Shown here: positions 11,445 through 22,631 of the stretch, in pieces
Layout: each line of letters begins with the position of its first letter
Numbering within the stretch: position 1 is the first letter of the stretch
Source of the DNA: Citrus sinensis
Lineage: Eukaryota; Streptophyta; Magnoliopsida; Sapindales; Rutaceae
NCBI RefSeq assembly: GCF_022201045.2
Contig: NC_068563.1
Location: 28,617,001 to 28,681,000 of the forward strand
Reading direction: 5' to 3'
Length of the DNA: 64,000 nucleotides
The notes under the pieces: model-generated
Database searches by the model: none
What the model was told of the DNA's origin: nothing
Seen by the model: only the letters and a program-made list of their open reading frames with translations
Position numbers and translations under genes: made by a program

Positions 11445-13129
11445 GCTGTTGTTGAAAATAACATTAATTTGCAGCTTGAAATAATTTAATACGACTCAAC
11501 TACCTACAACCCTACAACTGTCTTTATTTGAATCATATCCAAAAGAATTGTGTCTCGAATATCGATCTGTAATTAACGGAGTTTAAGTTGTGTTAAAAAA
11601 ATATGAGTTGAAAATAGCATTAACTTTTAATTTCAATACATTGATTCAACCACGATTGTCTTGTTAACATTGACTCAACTATGACTGTCTTGTTAATAGT
11701 GTACTGTGTCGAAATGTTTGTCTGTAGTAACAATAAGGATCTTATTAAGTTGCAATTAATATAATTTACCTATTTAAAACATGTAAACATAAGTAATATA
11801 ATAATAGAATTCACTTAATTTTTAGATCATTTTAAGTTGGCTGTAATTGTAACTTGGCAAGACCCTAACATTAAGCAGTTTACGTACAAGTCAAACTTCT
11901 CATTAGTTTTACTTTCAGAGGTTAATGCATTCATGTGAAAAAGTAAATTGGACTCCATGCAATTGGCTGATTGGTGGGTCATATAGTTCGCATTCGTCCG
12001 AAAGAAAATCCTGAATGTAGGACATGGACATGTATACGGAGTGAGGGGAAATTTTGGATTAGTGTAACAAGAAAACTTTTGTTTCTTTTCAAAGAAACTC
12101 GATTTGACTTTTTCATTTTTGCATTTTGTTTCTTTTGATTAGTATTATATTTGGAGATAAATTCTTGAACTCTGGCATAAATGTGAGGAATTCCAAGGTA
12201 TTTCAACAATCGCTCCTTTAGTATAAAGAGAAGTAGATTAAAACTTTTTGTTTACTCAACTTTTTATGAATAAATTGTCTTGTTCAATTTTTTTTATGGG
12301 TCAAATTAGTATCATAGCCTACGCTTTCCTTTTCTATGGCACCAAAGGAAGATGATGGAGACAAACGACTTGTTGATGACGATAAGAGGATGAAGGCTCT
12401 GGTGGCGGAAGATGGCCCCAACAGATGAGAGAGCGTTGCCGCGGGAAGGATTTTAGGAATCATGATCAGAGGAAGATTCTGATGAGGATATATGGGTGTT
12501 TTATCTGTCAATATATGGGTGTTTTATAGGTCAAAGGCAAGGGGTTCTTGCATGTAAAACTTTTTTTTTCAAAGATTGGTTGAATAGTGTGGAAAATTTA
12601 TTTGACATTGCCCTAGTTTGAAACTGATTGCTTAAATAATTAAGTTCAAGGCGCATAGTGTACATAGATGATTGTAAATTGGAGGCGATAGTGGGAATTA
12701 AAATGCGCCAATTCGATTATGGGAGAAGGTGAAGAAGCAACTGAAGGCGCAGTTCTATCAGCCAGAAAACAAACACCCAGTTCAGCTGAAAGATGTAACA
12801 TCTCATACCAACACATTAAAAAAGTTTATAAAGCTTTTTATATATGAAGAAACTGAATTATTGTCTTATGTATGCTGCAAATTTATATATATAAAGAATC
12901 TTGCACTAAATGTACACAATAATGAAATTCCATGTAATTAAAAAACCATCCCCAAAATTAAAATTTTCAAACAACAATACTTGTATGATCGGAGTGATAA
13001 TCAGAAGAACCTGACCTCAAAGAAAAGGAAGCACTCTGGCGCTGTTAACCCTGCATAACCTACCAATCAGCCGTGCACCTTTTAGCTTAAGCTCAGATTT
13101 TATTTTGCAAATTTATAATTATCAACAAC
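11225..13129. other. Intergenic, no gene seen
   Basis: AT-rich, with an ATT microsatellite at 11411-11444. Short frames at about 12284-12511 and 12729-12941 have no recognisable domain and no splice partners. The right end (from about 13020) has pyrimidine-rich sequence resembling the 5' UTR of the Yippee-like gene at 16783. Confidence 0.35.
11411..11444. repeat. (ATT)n microsatellite
   Basis: About eleven ATT units without interruption. Confidence 0.93.
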
Positions 13130-13850
13130 CGCTCTTTCTCTTTTCTCCCAACTTATAACCCAAAACCAAGCACTTGAATTCCTTCATTTCATCACTCTCT
13201 TTCTTCTTGGATTCTCATTTCTCTCAACTGATAGCCCAAAATCAAGAACTTGAATTCTTTCTTTACTCTCTCTTTTCTTGAGGCACTTCTTCTCAAAAGC
13301 ACTTGCCATTCAAGAGATCCTTGATCAGCTTAATTCGTATATAATTCTCACGTACAATGTGAATCCTTGTGTATTTGTTTCTGGTGATAATTATTTGGTT
13401 ACTTTATACAGCAACAGTTTCTTGGATTGTTAAAAACCTGGAATTAGATTTAGGGCCCGTTTCGAACAAGAATTTACATAAATCTATAATAGAGTAGCTC
13501 TGGTGTCAATTAGCTTCAACTACTACCCTTTTTGCTTCAGAATTTATCCTTAATTTACTTGTTTTGGAGATAATGCTTTGGTCTAACAGTTGTTTTCAAT
13601 TCGTTTTGCAGCATGTACCAACTCGGTCAATGATCATAGATAATGGGTAATATATTTCTTGAAGATTATTTATTGTCTTTGATAACTGATGCTTAAGGAA
13701 CCATCTGAAACTATGATTTTGTTATGTTCTTGGCATGTAGTTTCAATCTGCTGGTGCCCTATCCAAGAAACTATTTGAGGATTCGCATTTACACTTGGAT
13801 AGAGTTGCATTGTGTTGTAGGCCGCAGGTTTCTAAGCCATAAAACCTTAA
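13130..13850 (+). pseudogene. Degenerate Yippee-like gene copy
   Basis: The 5' part (13130-13290) resembles the 5' UTR of the Yippee-like gene at 16783: ctctttc tracts, aaccaag/atcaagaactt-type phrases, ttcttcca-like runs. A 35-bp block at 13612-13646, bordered by ttgcag and gtaata, matches exon 2 of that gene (shared ggtcaat core, same length). The block from 13741, after tgtag, reads FNLLVPYPRNYL and then LHCVVGRRFL, aligning with VNLVKSIPEHYV and MSCIYCRTPL of the intact gene. The second zinc pair has lost a cysteine (CxxG). A possible exon 1 remnant around 13360-13400 lacks the first CxxC. I see no matching exons 4 and 5. This is a decayed duplicate rather than a working gene. Confidence 0.6.
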
Positions 13851-14510
13851 GATCTTCTAGACATTTATCAATCTCTTCCTAGAATCTCTTTTCAAGTCCA
13901 TGAAATATGTCAAGTCGTTTATTGATGTTATAATGCTAGCTATCTTACTTTATTCCTGAGAAGGAAGAGTTTTCGAAACAGTGGAAGCACTGAAGAATAT
14001 ACAAGTTCCATAATTCCAGTATACCTTTTGGGTTTTGAATTTTGATTGAAAAACTTTGATTCCATTATACCTTTTGGGTTTTGAATTTAGTAAATAATGG
14101 CGAACCAAAAAGCATACTATCAAGAACTATAATAATTAATTAATTTCAAGGAGTCAAACAAGCACTTGATTAATCTAAACTTATTGATGATGAAAGTCAC
14201 ATAATTAAAAAAAAAATAGTTTGAGAAAAATGGATTTTTATTTTTATACAAAGTAAGGGTAATTTGGTCTTTGTCATGTTAATTGGTCATATCAGTGAAC
14301 AAACTAAAGAGTGAGCACATTGTGAAGCCAAAAAAAAAAAAAAAAAAGAAGCGAGCATATTGCTGAAAAGTATCACTTTTTAGTTTTATGGCGTATCTAT
14401 TATCTAAACAAAAAACTCAAAATGTTTGGGTCAAATTCAATTTACCCATATGACGAAATTTACAAACATTGGTTTACTCCCAAAGATCCCAAAAAGTCAT
14501 CAATGCACAC

Positions 14511-15542
14511 TAGGGATGGCAATGGGGAGGGGAGGGGAGGGGACCGATCTCCCCGTACCTATCCCCGATATTTTGTGTATGTTTCCGTCCCCTCTCCGTC
14601 CCCGTCAGAATTACTTGAGAGAATCCCCATCCCCTCCCCGTCTCCGTCAGAATTACTTGAGAGAATCTTCATCCCCTCCCCGAATAATAACAGGGGATCC
14701 CCGAGGGTCCCCGATCCCCGAATAACTAATATATTTTTTTTTTCGATCTTGAGTTAATCATATTAAAATAAAAAATTCAAATAAAAGTAAAGTTCGAAAT
14801 ATATCTTACATTAATATCTATTACAAAAGTCACATACATTAAATTAGTAAGTAACGCAACATGCAAGGGATACAAACTTCTTTTATAAACTATTATGAAC
14901 AAATTAATAGTCTAATACAAAATTGTTACAAATAAAATCGAATTTAGATTCAAAATTAACTTTTTCAATGGTGGCGTGGGCACTTTATAAATGTGGACTA
15001 TTCCCTTTACAACACAATAGTTAAATCGGAGCAAATCAAAAGCAAATATTAGATTAGATTAGATTAGATATTAAAATTGTGATTCGCTGTGGGCAATTAT
15101 AACATCTAAAAATAAATAAAAAATAGATTTAAGTTTAAAATATTTAAAGAATATTAAAATTAAAAAAAATGTTTGGCTATTAGAATCTACTCGGTCTTTT
15201 TAATGTCCTAAATAAAAATTTAAGACTTTAATTAGTTAATCTAAAAGTTTAATAATATAAATATTTTGATATTTTTTATTTTTACCAATATTTATAATTT
15301 TATAATTTATTTACTAGTAATTTTAAAAAATTAAAATAAAATTAAAAATTAAAATGGGGAAATGGGTAGGGGATGGGGATTCCACCTCATCCCCGTCTCC
15401 TCCTTGAATAAGAAATTGGGTAAAAAAATTTTTCCGTCCCCTTCCCGAATAAGAAATTGGGTATGAAATTATCCCCATACCCTCCCCGAATGGGGAAAAT
15501 TCTCGAGGATACCCGTCCCCGTGGGAATTTTTGCCATCCCTA
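14511..15542. mobile_element. Non-autonomous hAT-type element, copy 1 (1032 bp)
   Basis: The ends are the inverted pair TAGGGATGGCAA and TTGCCATCCCTA, flanked on both sides by the 8-bp direct repeat ATGCACAC (14503-14510 and 15543-15550). An 8-bp target duplication and short terminal repeats starting TAGGG fit the hAT superfamily. The subterminal regions are G-rich on the left and C-rich on the right, with many CCCCG/GGGGA runs; the interior is AT-rich with no transposase frame. The same element occurs at 61643-62644. Confidence 0.93.
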
Positions 15543-16782
15543 ATGCACACCCTTTTTATTTGGGTTTTGCTAATGTTTTATATAGAATGATAATCTTCGC
15601 CCGATCAAAATCTACTCTTTTGCTATAATTATTTTACTAATTAATGTATTTGTATAATCCAAGCTTACATCAGAAGAGAATTTGATTCGTTTTATTTGGG
15701 TATTGCTGATGTTCCCTTTCATGAGTACGTTTGGCCAGTTCACTTCAAAGAAATTATTTTATTTTTTTTTTTGAAAGGTCAAAAAATAGTGAATTTTGAA
15801 TATGGTAAAGCACTAAAGTTATTTCTACTTTCAAATCTACTCTGGACACTTTTAATATAATTAAATTTTATATTACTTAAATGTCAATAATTTAATTGTT
15901 ATTAAGGACAATTTATACTCTTCACACCCATATTGAGCACTCATTAAAATTTATTTAGTGAAGTGAATGAATCTTTAAAGACTTTATTTTATTTTATTTT
16001 ATTATTTTACCTTTAACTTAACGGTTGATTCTTATCATAATTTTCTAATCATGACTAGAGAAAGTCACCTTCTTTGGTTTCTTATGTAGTAGTGAATTGA
16101 AAATTAAAAATCATGGACCACTTCTTCTAGAGGAATCTAGAAATTGTCATAGATTATTTTTTTTAGAAGAAGAGAAGGAGAAGGAAAGTTATTTGGGTGC
16201 AGTAAATAACTTTATGGCTATAGAGAGAAAAATAAAATATTTATTACACGTAATTTAATTGAGAACTATTTTAGTATTTATAAGAGTATGTAGAATAAAA
16301 ATAAAAATTTTAAAATTATTAAATGAGCGGACAGAAAAATAAGATGTTTGGAGTATTATACACATCGACACTTTGACAGTAGACTGTGGGTCCCAATTAG
16401 GGACTTCTTTATTTCGACTTTGCGAACGATTAAGACGATGTCGCCTCATTCTCAAGACGACAGTTACAACCGAGAATCACCGAAGCTGCTTTTCCCTCCA
16501 CCCTTTTCCTTCTCCTTCTCCTCCTCTGTGATAAATAAAACTCACGATCATCAAGATTCAAGAACCCCTCCCTCCTTCTCTTAATCTCTTTCAACAAATA
16601 ACCCAATTGAAATATCAGAACCAAGAACTGAAATTCTTCCATCACTTTCTTTCTTTTCAACCATTTGTCCATTGCAGCTGCTATAAGATTGATTTTTAGT
16701 TCAAAGCTGCAGGATTTTCTTGGAGGATTCTTTTTAAGAGCATTTAGAGAGTTGCTGAGATCTTTGATCACTTGAAGTTGGA
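15543..16782. other. Intergenic and 5' UTR of Yippee-like gene 4
   Basis: No coding exon seen. The pyrimidine-rich stretch 16490-16670 (ccttctccttctcc-type runs) is probably the leader of the gene starting at 16783. Confidence 0.4.
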
Positions 16783-17744
16783 ATGGCAGAGTGCTCTGAT
16801 ATTGTTAATTTTGATCATACTCGGCAAGGCATTAAGTTCTACATGTGCCGTGAATGCAAAATGCATATTGCTTTGGTTGGAGATAATGATATGGCTGTAC
16901 GTCTTTTTCTCTCTAATCATCTTGTTGTACTTCATAATTTCATTCGGGTGCTTTTTCTTTTCTCTGCGCGCGTGATTGAGTCTGCTTGAGTTTGTTTACC
17001 AAGAAAGGCCAGATTCTTTGGACATGAAGCGACCCCATGTTCTAATAATAATTTTTGCTTACAATACATTCTGCAGCATGGGGATACTTGGTCAATCAAC
17101 CTGGAGACCGCGTAAGATATTTTCTTCAACTACACTTGATGAGACATCCATTGATATTTTCAATATAACTTGATATATTAGAATTTGTATTTTTTTGTGA
17201 TGAAGTACTATTCCATTAGAAAGTATGACCCCATTGTTGTTTGACATATAGAGTGAACTTGGTGAAAAGCATCCCAGAACATTATGTGGCCTCTGGCAGA
17301 ACCAAAATGGCATATATGTCTTGTATTTACTGCAGAACACCCTTGGGCTGGCAATATGTAAGATCATATTTTGCACCTGTAGTTTCTGTCTTCTGCATCA
17401 AATGAATCAAAATATTCATGCATTATGTTCTTCAGGTTGAAGTTGAATCTCCCACTAATTTGATCAAAGAAGGAAGAGTCATCCTGTATCTGTAAGTTTG
17501 TGAATCAATAAGAGTATCTGTAAGTTTGTGAATCAATAAGAGTCATCCTGTATCTGTAAGTTTGTGAATCAATAATGGAACTTCAGAACATACAAAGCTT
17601 TGCCACGGGGCTTGCTCCTGAATGTGGGTTTTATGACTGGGTTCTGAATTTTGAGTGAAGGCTTTTAATTTCAGGGACAGGTTGCTGTACTGGAGTGGTG
17701 AGCAGATGGAGTGGTGCCGAGAAAATAAGAGACGTAATCACTAG
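16783..17744 (+). CDS. Yippee-like zinc-binding protein 4 (five exons, 126 aa)
   Basis: Exons 16783-16896, 17077-17111, 17252-17357, 17436-17491 and 17675-17744 join in frame to 126 residues. Zinc pairs are CREC (context FYMCRECKMHIALV) and CIYC (context YMSCIYCRTPLGWQY). This is the only member here that keeps the canonical GWxY motif after the second pair, so it is the least diverged. Exon 5 encodes LLYWSGEQMEW and a basic tail ending RRNH. Exon 2 is 35 bp. The donor after exon 4 lies in a segment copied three times in the intron (17477-17575), giving three near-identical gtaagt sites. Reading past the first meets a TAA at once, so use of the later sites would truncate the protein after VILYL. 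Confidence 0.88.
17477..17575 (+). repeat. Triplicated 5' splice-site segment
   Basis: The unit gtatctgtaagtttgtgaat plus caataa occurs three times: at the real exon 4 border and twice more inside the intron. The outer two copies also carry the upstream gtcatcct bases of the exon. Confidence 0.93.
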
Positions 17745-18979
17745 TCACTAGACGATAACCGGGGTAATGACATATATAGTTCAATTACATCAGAGCAGCG
17801 GTAGCTAGGTTAACATGCAATTGCTCCACATGATTCTTTTCCGTTTCTGTTTCTCCATTTAGGTCAATTCTTTACGGATTTGTTTAATCTTCTCTGTACT
17901 CTGGATATGATATAAGGAGATGAATTGTTTTTTCATGGTTACTATTAGTGAATAAAATAAGTGAGGTTATTATTGAAATGGATAATATCAATTAAAAATA
18001 GTTGCTGGACAGATGTAATAAATAGAACTATAGTTGGTTGACACCTCCTATTAAATTCACTATAAAAGAACACTAGGAAAAAAAAGGAATATAGAAGCAG
18101 AGCAAGAAAGAAGAAAGCAGAGCAAGTAGGAAGTCAAGCAAGAAGCCATAAAGAAGTCAAAAAGCCAAGAAGCCAAAGAAGAAGTCCAGCAGCCGAGAAG
18201 ACATAAAGAAACCGAAGATCATAAGCTGAAACAGAGAGTACTAGCAGGAGCAAACACAAAGAACAGCAGCTTATTTGTTTGTAACAACAGTTGCTACAAA
18301 GATATTTGAGGCGCTTGAATACTTTTGGTAGCTTTGAAATACATCAATCAAAATTAACACCAGAAGCTGCTATTCGCTGAAAATTCTGGTGTTTTTTCAC
18401 TCGCAAATCTTTCGGTATATATGTTTGCTTGTAATGTGAACCAGCTTCATAATGGATTGAGCCAGTTACTTTTACTTGTTTGTTTGGCATTTTGTGTCTG
18501 ATGACCAGGTTTCCATAATGGCAACTAGTTAGCCAACTACTGGTTTTTTCTGTATTTTCTCCAAACAACGGGGACTGCCGTGTCAATTACCCTTTGTTGA
18601 ACCTATATACTTCACCACATATCGGTTGTACATGATTCTCACCAAGTCACCCTCATCAGTTATTTTTATCTACATGAACTTGTACACATATTTAAGAAAT
18701 TAACATAATTCTAAATTTGCTGCACCATTGGTTTCTATACCTGAACCAAGATAATGTTATTGATTCGTAATTTATAATTCTGAAAAATGAAATTTGACCT
18801 TTGCGTTTATCTTTGTTAAAGATTCTTTGATGCCTATGAGCTATGAGCTATGAAGATGGTGGAAGATTATAGAAGAGAGAACCATTGACTGTGATATATT
18901 GATTATTGAAGGGATAAGACAAAAGAAAGATATATTATATATATCTTATTAAATATCCCGAAGGCCCACGAAAGAACCA
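17745..18979. other. 3' UTR and intergenic, purine-rich tract
   Basis: After the Yippee-like 3' UTR there is a TATA-like ctataaaag at about 18061-18069. It is followed by a purine-rich low-complexity stretch (about 18085-18240) built from variations on aagaagcc and gcagagcaag. The layout resembles a fragment of an LTR, but I found no TG..CA ends or target duplication and do not call one. No coding exon seen. Confidence 0.35.
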
Positions 18980-19046
18980 GAAATTTCATTTTACTTTAAT
19001 AAAAAGCAACCAGATTACCAGAATCCTCCTCAAAATCCTATAAATA
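18980..19046 (+). promoter_or_regulatory. Heat-shock element and TATA box of the HSP20 gene
   Basis: GAAATTTC at 18980-18987, preceded by GAACCA, gives the alternating GAA/TTC blocks of a heat-shock element. TATAAATA at 19039-19046 lies about 104 bases upstream of the ATG at 19150. Together they fit heat-shock factor control. Confidence 0.6.
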
Positions 19047-19149
19047 GGCCTCTTGTGACTCTCCATTTTCATCCTGAAATTGATCAAAGCATTCAAGGAA
19101 AGATTACTCCAACTCTTGAACATTTTCTTAGCTTCATAATTTTCCAATC

Positions 19150-19626
19150 ATGTCACTCATTCCAAGCATCTTCGGCGGCCGAAGAACCAACGTGTTCGAT
19201 CCATCTTCACTAGATGTGTGGGATCCTTTTGACGGGTTCTTCTCCTCTGCCCTTACCAATGTGCCGTCTTCGGATAGGGAAACATCCCAATTTGCCAATG
19301 CAATAATTGACTGGAAAGAGACTCCTCAGGCTCACGTATTCAAAGCTGATCTTCCAGGGCTGAGGAAAGAAGAAGTGAAAGTTGAGGTTGAAGAGGGCAG
19401 GATTCTGAAGATAAGCGGAGAGAGGAGCAAGGAGCAAGAAGAGAAGAATGACAAGTGGCATCGCGTCGAGAGGAGCAGTGGCAAGTTCCTGAGGAGGTTC
19501 AGGTTGCCCGACAATGCTAAGATGGAACAGGTTAAGGCCAGCATGGAGAATGGTGTGCTCACAGTCACTGTTCCTAAAGAGGAGGAGAAGAAACCTGAAG
19601 TTAAGGCCATTGAGATCTCTGGCTAA
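19150..19626 (+). CDS. Cytosolic class I small heat shock protein (HSP20, 158 aa)
   Basis: A single-exon frame of 158 residues, the usual length and intronless structure of plant class I sHSPs. These ATP-independent chaperones form oligomers and hold unfolding proteins for refolding by HSP70/HSP100. The N-terminus [12 protein letters not shown] and the WDPFDGF motif are class I features. The alpha-crystallin domain runs from about residue 50 ([17 protein letters not shown]) to 145 and contains the consensus II sequence [13 protein letters not shown] and [11 protein letters not shown]. The C-terminal IEI at residues 154-156 is the conserved IxI anchor that docks into neighbouring subunits. A heat-shock element and TATA box lie just upstream. 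The ATG follows a typical leader; no in-frame alternative is better. Confidence 0.95.
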   Translation: MSLIPSIFGGRRTNVFDPSSLDVWDPFDGFFSSALTNVPSSDRETSQFANAIIDWKETPQAHVFKADLPGLRKEEVKVEVEEGRILKISGERSKEQEEKNDKWHRVERSSGKFLRRFRLPDNAKMEQVKASMENGVLTVTVPKEEEKKPEVKAIEISG

Positions 19627-20777
19627 GTGATAAATGTAAATGTTTTCAAGATTGTGTCTATGGTTTGCCAATAAATTTGGTACGAAAGCAAACCCCTTGT
19701 GTCTGTTCTTCACCCCCCCCCCCTCTCCTCTCTCCTTAATTTGATGCGATAATATTTGTGTGTTTGCAATTGTAAGTCTGAAACTTTGATAACTAGTTTC
19801 TGAAAAGATAAATTGTGTAATAAAATGTAATTTATAATTTGAATATTAGATTTGCAATTTTTTTGTTTTTGACGGAGCAGTTATTTCCGACAACAATCAT
19901 TACCAAAACAGATTAGATGCTTGAACCCATGCTAGCCATGGATTCGATCCAGCCACTTTCCCCTATGGCTACCGGGGAATAATCAGGGAAGGTGTCTAAA
20001 AAAGGAAGCAGAGGTTCTTCACTTCACGTGACATAGTTACGCTCAGGTTTCACCAATAGGTGCACCAGATAGATGCCCCCCTAAGACTAGGTAGCCAGAC
20101 TTTCTCCCCGGCTTGGATCGGGGATAGATTGTTGATTTTGCGTTGCCTCCACCGGGGTGTCATGGGGTTTAGGAATTCTTACATTCTGTCTTTCCGAAGA
20201 GTCGCTTAAAGTGTATAATTAAGAAATATTTCATCCCAAATTGAATTAAGAAAAATTGTTGGGATGTTAAGCATTAGTCTTGGTTTCGTCATCATCGACA
20301 TACATAAAATCCTAACACAGAGAGACAAGACACGTATAATAGGCTAGAAGATCCTTAAATACTCAACAGAAAAAAAGAAATTGCTATATGTTAAATCTTT
20401 GGATTAATGATCTATCATAATATATGTTAAATCTTTTAGAGATGCGCACTTCCGATCCTCTAAGTTGGGATTGTCAATAAAATTTTGTTCGCGGACCAGA
20501 GGCAGCTAGAAGGTTAGAGAAACAAGTGATTTATTGCACAAAATTTAGCCTTGATTTAAAACACGGCTTAATTTCATTGGGCGGGCCCTCCCATTCCACT
20601 AATTTGTAAAAGGCCTGATCACACGAAGAACGTCAAGACGTTTCCTAAAATAATTGTAACCTACATATCGTATACTCACATTCTTGAGGACGACATGTCG
20701 TTGGAGATGAGAAGCCTAGCCGCTTTAACTTAGGAGGGAACCCGTCCGCTGTTTGGGCCATAGAAGAAGCAGCGATT
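19627..20777. other. Intergenic; 5' leader of RRM gene with a possible uORF
   Basis: Begins with the HSP20 3' UTR and a C-tract near 19713-19725. The segment 19875-20190 is noticeably more GC-rich than its surroundings and looks like an old repeat, but I could not find its ends. An ATG at 20695 opens a 12-codon reading frame that stops at 20733, ahead of the RRM gene start at 20778: a possible upstream ORF. Confidence 0.4.
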
Positions 20778-22149
20778 ATGGCGAAAGCACAAGGCGCGCA
20801 ACTCTTCGTCAGCAGTATGTCCTCTCTCAATCATTAAAATTAATATGTTTTCTCTGAATTTGTCTAGGTTTTGATTTCTGATTTCGTTTATAGGGTTGTC
20901 GTCGTACATCACAACTAAAGAATTCAAAGCTTTGTTTTCGCGGTTTGGTGTCGTTACGGATGGTAATTTTAGCATAATTTTCATCAAATGTTTTAATTGA
21001 TTCTATAATTTTCAAAATCAAGATTAGTTTGTTATTGTTTTGGGGCTTTTAAATCGTGTGCCGGTGTCTGCAGCTAAGCTAATAACGGACCCAAAGACTC
21101 AAAGACCGAAGGGGTTTGGCTTTATCACATTTCAGTCAGAGGATGATGCACAGAAAGCATTAAAGACCATGGATGGCAGGGTACCAGCTCCTTTTGATTT
21201 GATTTATGCATTATAGTTTTATTTTTGTGTGTGTGTGTGTGTGTATAAACATACCTTTTTTTTGAGGTTTATTCATGTATAAGGATTTCACTATGAATTA
21301 GTTTTGCAAAATCGTGGAAAATGCTTGATAGGAATTAGGTTTTTCTATATTGTCCATTGTATGACTGCTAATAATGGCAACTCATAGAAGCTTATTAGTT
21401 TTCACATTTTCTGAGATGTTTGTTCTCATGCACTGCATTTATAGCTTAATTAATTTGGTTTAACTCATATGGGTTTATTAGTCAAGTTAATTTTGTTTGT
21501 AATAAAGGATCCATTCTTGTTGAGATGTAAGACCATACTATTAGAAACTTCGTTCCATAATCATTTCCCCCTCTCCCCCCCCCCCCCCCCCCCAAATTGT
21601 TATGTTGGCTAAGAAGAATTTTACAATTTTTACTAATGAAAGAGTTGGGTATTGATGTTGCAGCCTAATCACAGGTAATATATATTTGCAGTTAATAGCT
21701 GTGTGGCTCTTCTCACTCCAGTATTTTTATTTCCTGATTCTATGTTGGAACTTCTCTTTTGTATTAAAAGCAAAATCTACTTCTGGGTTATATGCAACTC
21801 TTCCCTCGTACACTATTTGTCGATTTGAATTCTAGTGTCATTTATTTCTAACTTCCTGACCCTCCATGGTCTCTTTGAATTGTTGCAATTTTAGTTCGTT
21901 TTCTTTACAGTCTGCCTAATGGCAGATTTTTACATCAGCATTTCCGCAATACATGCCGCCAAAATGCACTACTTTTGCTGCATTTTGCATGTGATTAGGC
22001 TGCCTGCTGTTGTCGTGAAATTATAATTCTTGACCTCGAGTCCTACCAATGTCAGTTTATCTTGTTATTTTGCACAGATTGTGAATGGGAGGCTGATCTT
22101 TGTTGAGGTTGCAAAGAGTAGAAGTCCTGGAACGGATGCCAGCCCTTGA
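20778..22149 (+). CDS. Small single-RRM RNA-binding protein A (four exons, 94 aa)
   Basis: Exons 20778-20814, 20894-20962, 21074-21180 and 22078-22149 join in frame to 94 residues that are almost entirely one RNA recognition motif. RNP2 is LFVSRL at residues 9-14; RNP1 is KGFGFITF, with the aromatic residues needed to stack on RNA. The C-terminal strand reads IVNGRLIFVEVAKSR. There is no glycine-rich tail and no clear transit peptide, since the RRM begins eight residues after the start. It resembles plant small RNA-binding proteins and organellar glycine-rich RNA-binding proteins. Location cannot be set from this sequence. Exon sizes 69 and 107 bp match the convergent gene at 23956-24743 exactly, which points to common origin. 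Intron 3 (about 0.9 kb) contains a long C-tract near 21573-21593. Confidence 0.85.
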
Positions 22150-22508
22150 AAATTAAGCAGTTTTGACTATGTCAGTCCTTATTATATCTGTTTTTAGCTT
22201 CGGCAACCAAAAATAGTGTGTAACATGTGATAGGTTTTATCACATGGCAGCCTGTATGATATCCGAGATGTAATCAAATGGCTGCCTGTCAACCTGTGTG
22301 TCATATGAGATCAAATTGAAATTAACATTTTTTTTTGTCTGTGGTCGTGCATCCATTCTGTTAGTAGTATAACCATTTCAAGTCTTTGAGGCTGACATTA
22401 CATCCCTGGTGATTCAAACAAGTTCCTTTACTTGAACCACAGCATCACACAACAAAGAATAGAAGAATGCATATAGATTTGCTGGGAACTTTCAAGCCAG
22501 TTCAATTA

Positions 22509-22631
22509 GGCAATCTCTATCTTACATGCATATAAGATACATTCTCCTCACATGAATAGTATATGTGTGGAATCCACACACTATTCATGTGAGGAGAGTG
22601 TATCTTACATGCATGTAAGATAGAGAGACCC
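22509..22631. mobile_element. 123-bp hairpin MITE with 9-bp target duplication
   Basis: The left arm (from GGCAATCTCTATC) and right arm (reverse complement starting GGGTCTCTCTATC) pair over nearly their whole length around a centre at about 22572. The element is flanked by GTTCAATTA at 22500-22508 and 22632-22640. A 9-bp duplication suggests a Mutator-type origin, but the element is too small to classify firmly. Confidence 0.85.

Noticed and set aside
14422..14757. 111-codon frame beginning MFGSNSIYPYDE
   Set aside because: It runs from flanking sequence into the hAT-type element; the proline/serine-rich part is just the CCCCG subterminal repeats.
15323..15550. 75-codon minus frame at the right end of the hAT-type element
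   Set aside because: Made of translated subterminal repeats; the same artefact appears at 61604-61849 in copy 2.
18060..18690. Solo LTR or TRIM element
   Set aside because: There is a TATA-like motif and a purine-rich tract, but I found no TG..CA ends, no primer site and no 5-bp target repeat.
19210..19713. 167-codon minus frame
   Set aside because: Antisense of the HSP20 gene, whose own strand carries all expected motifs.
19875..20190. SINE-like element with a B-box-like ggattcgatcc
   Set aside because: No A box at the right distance, no poly(A)/T tail and no target repeat visible; left as unclassified GC-richer sequence.
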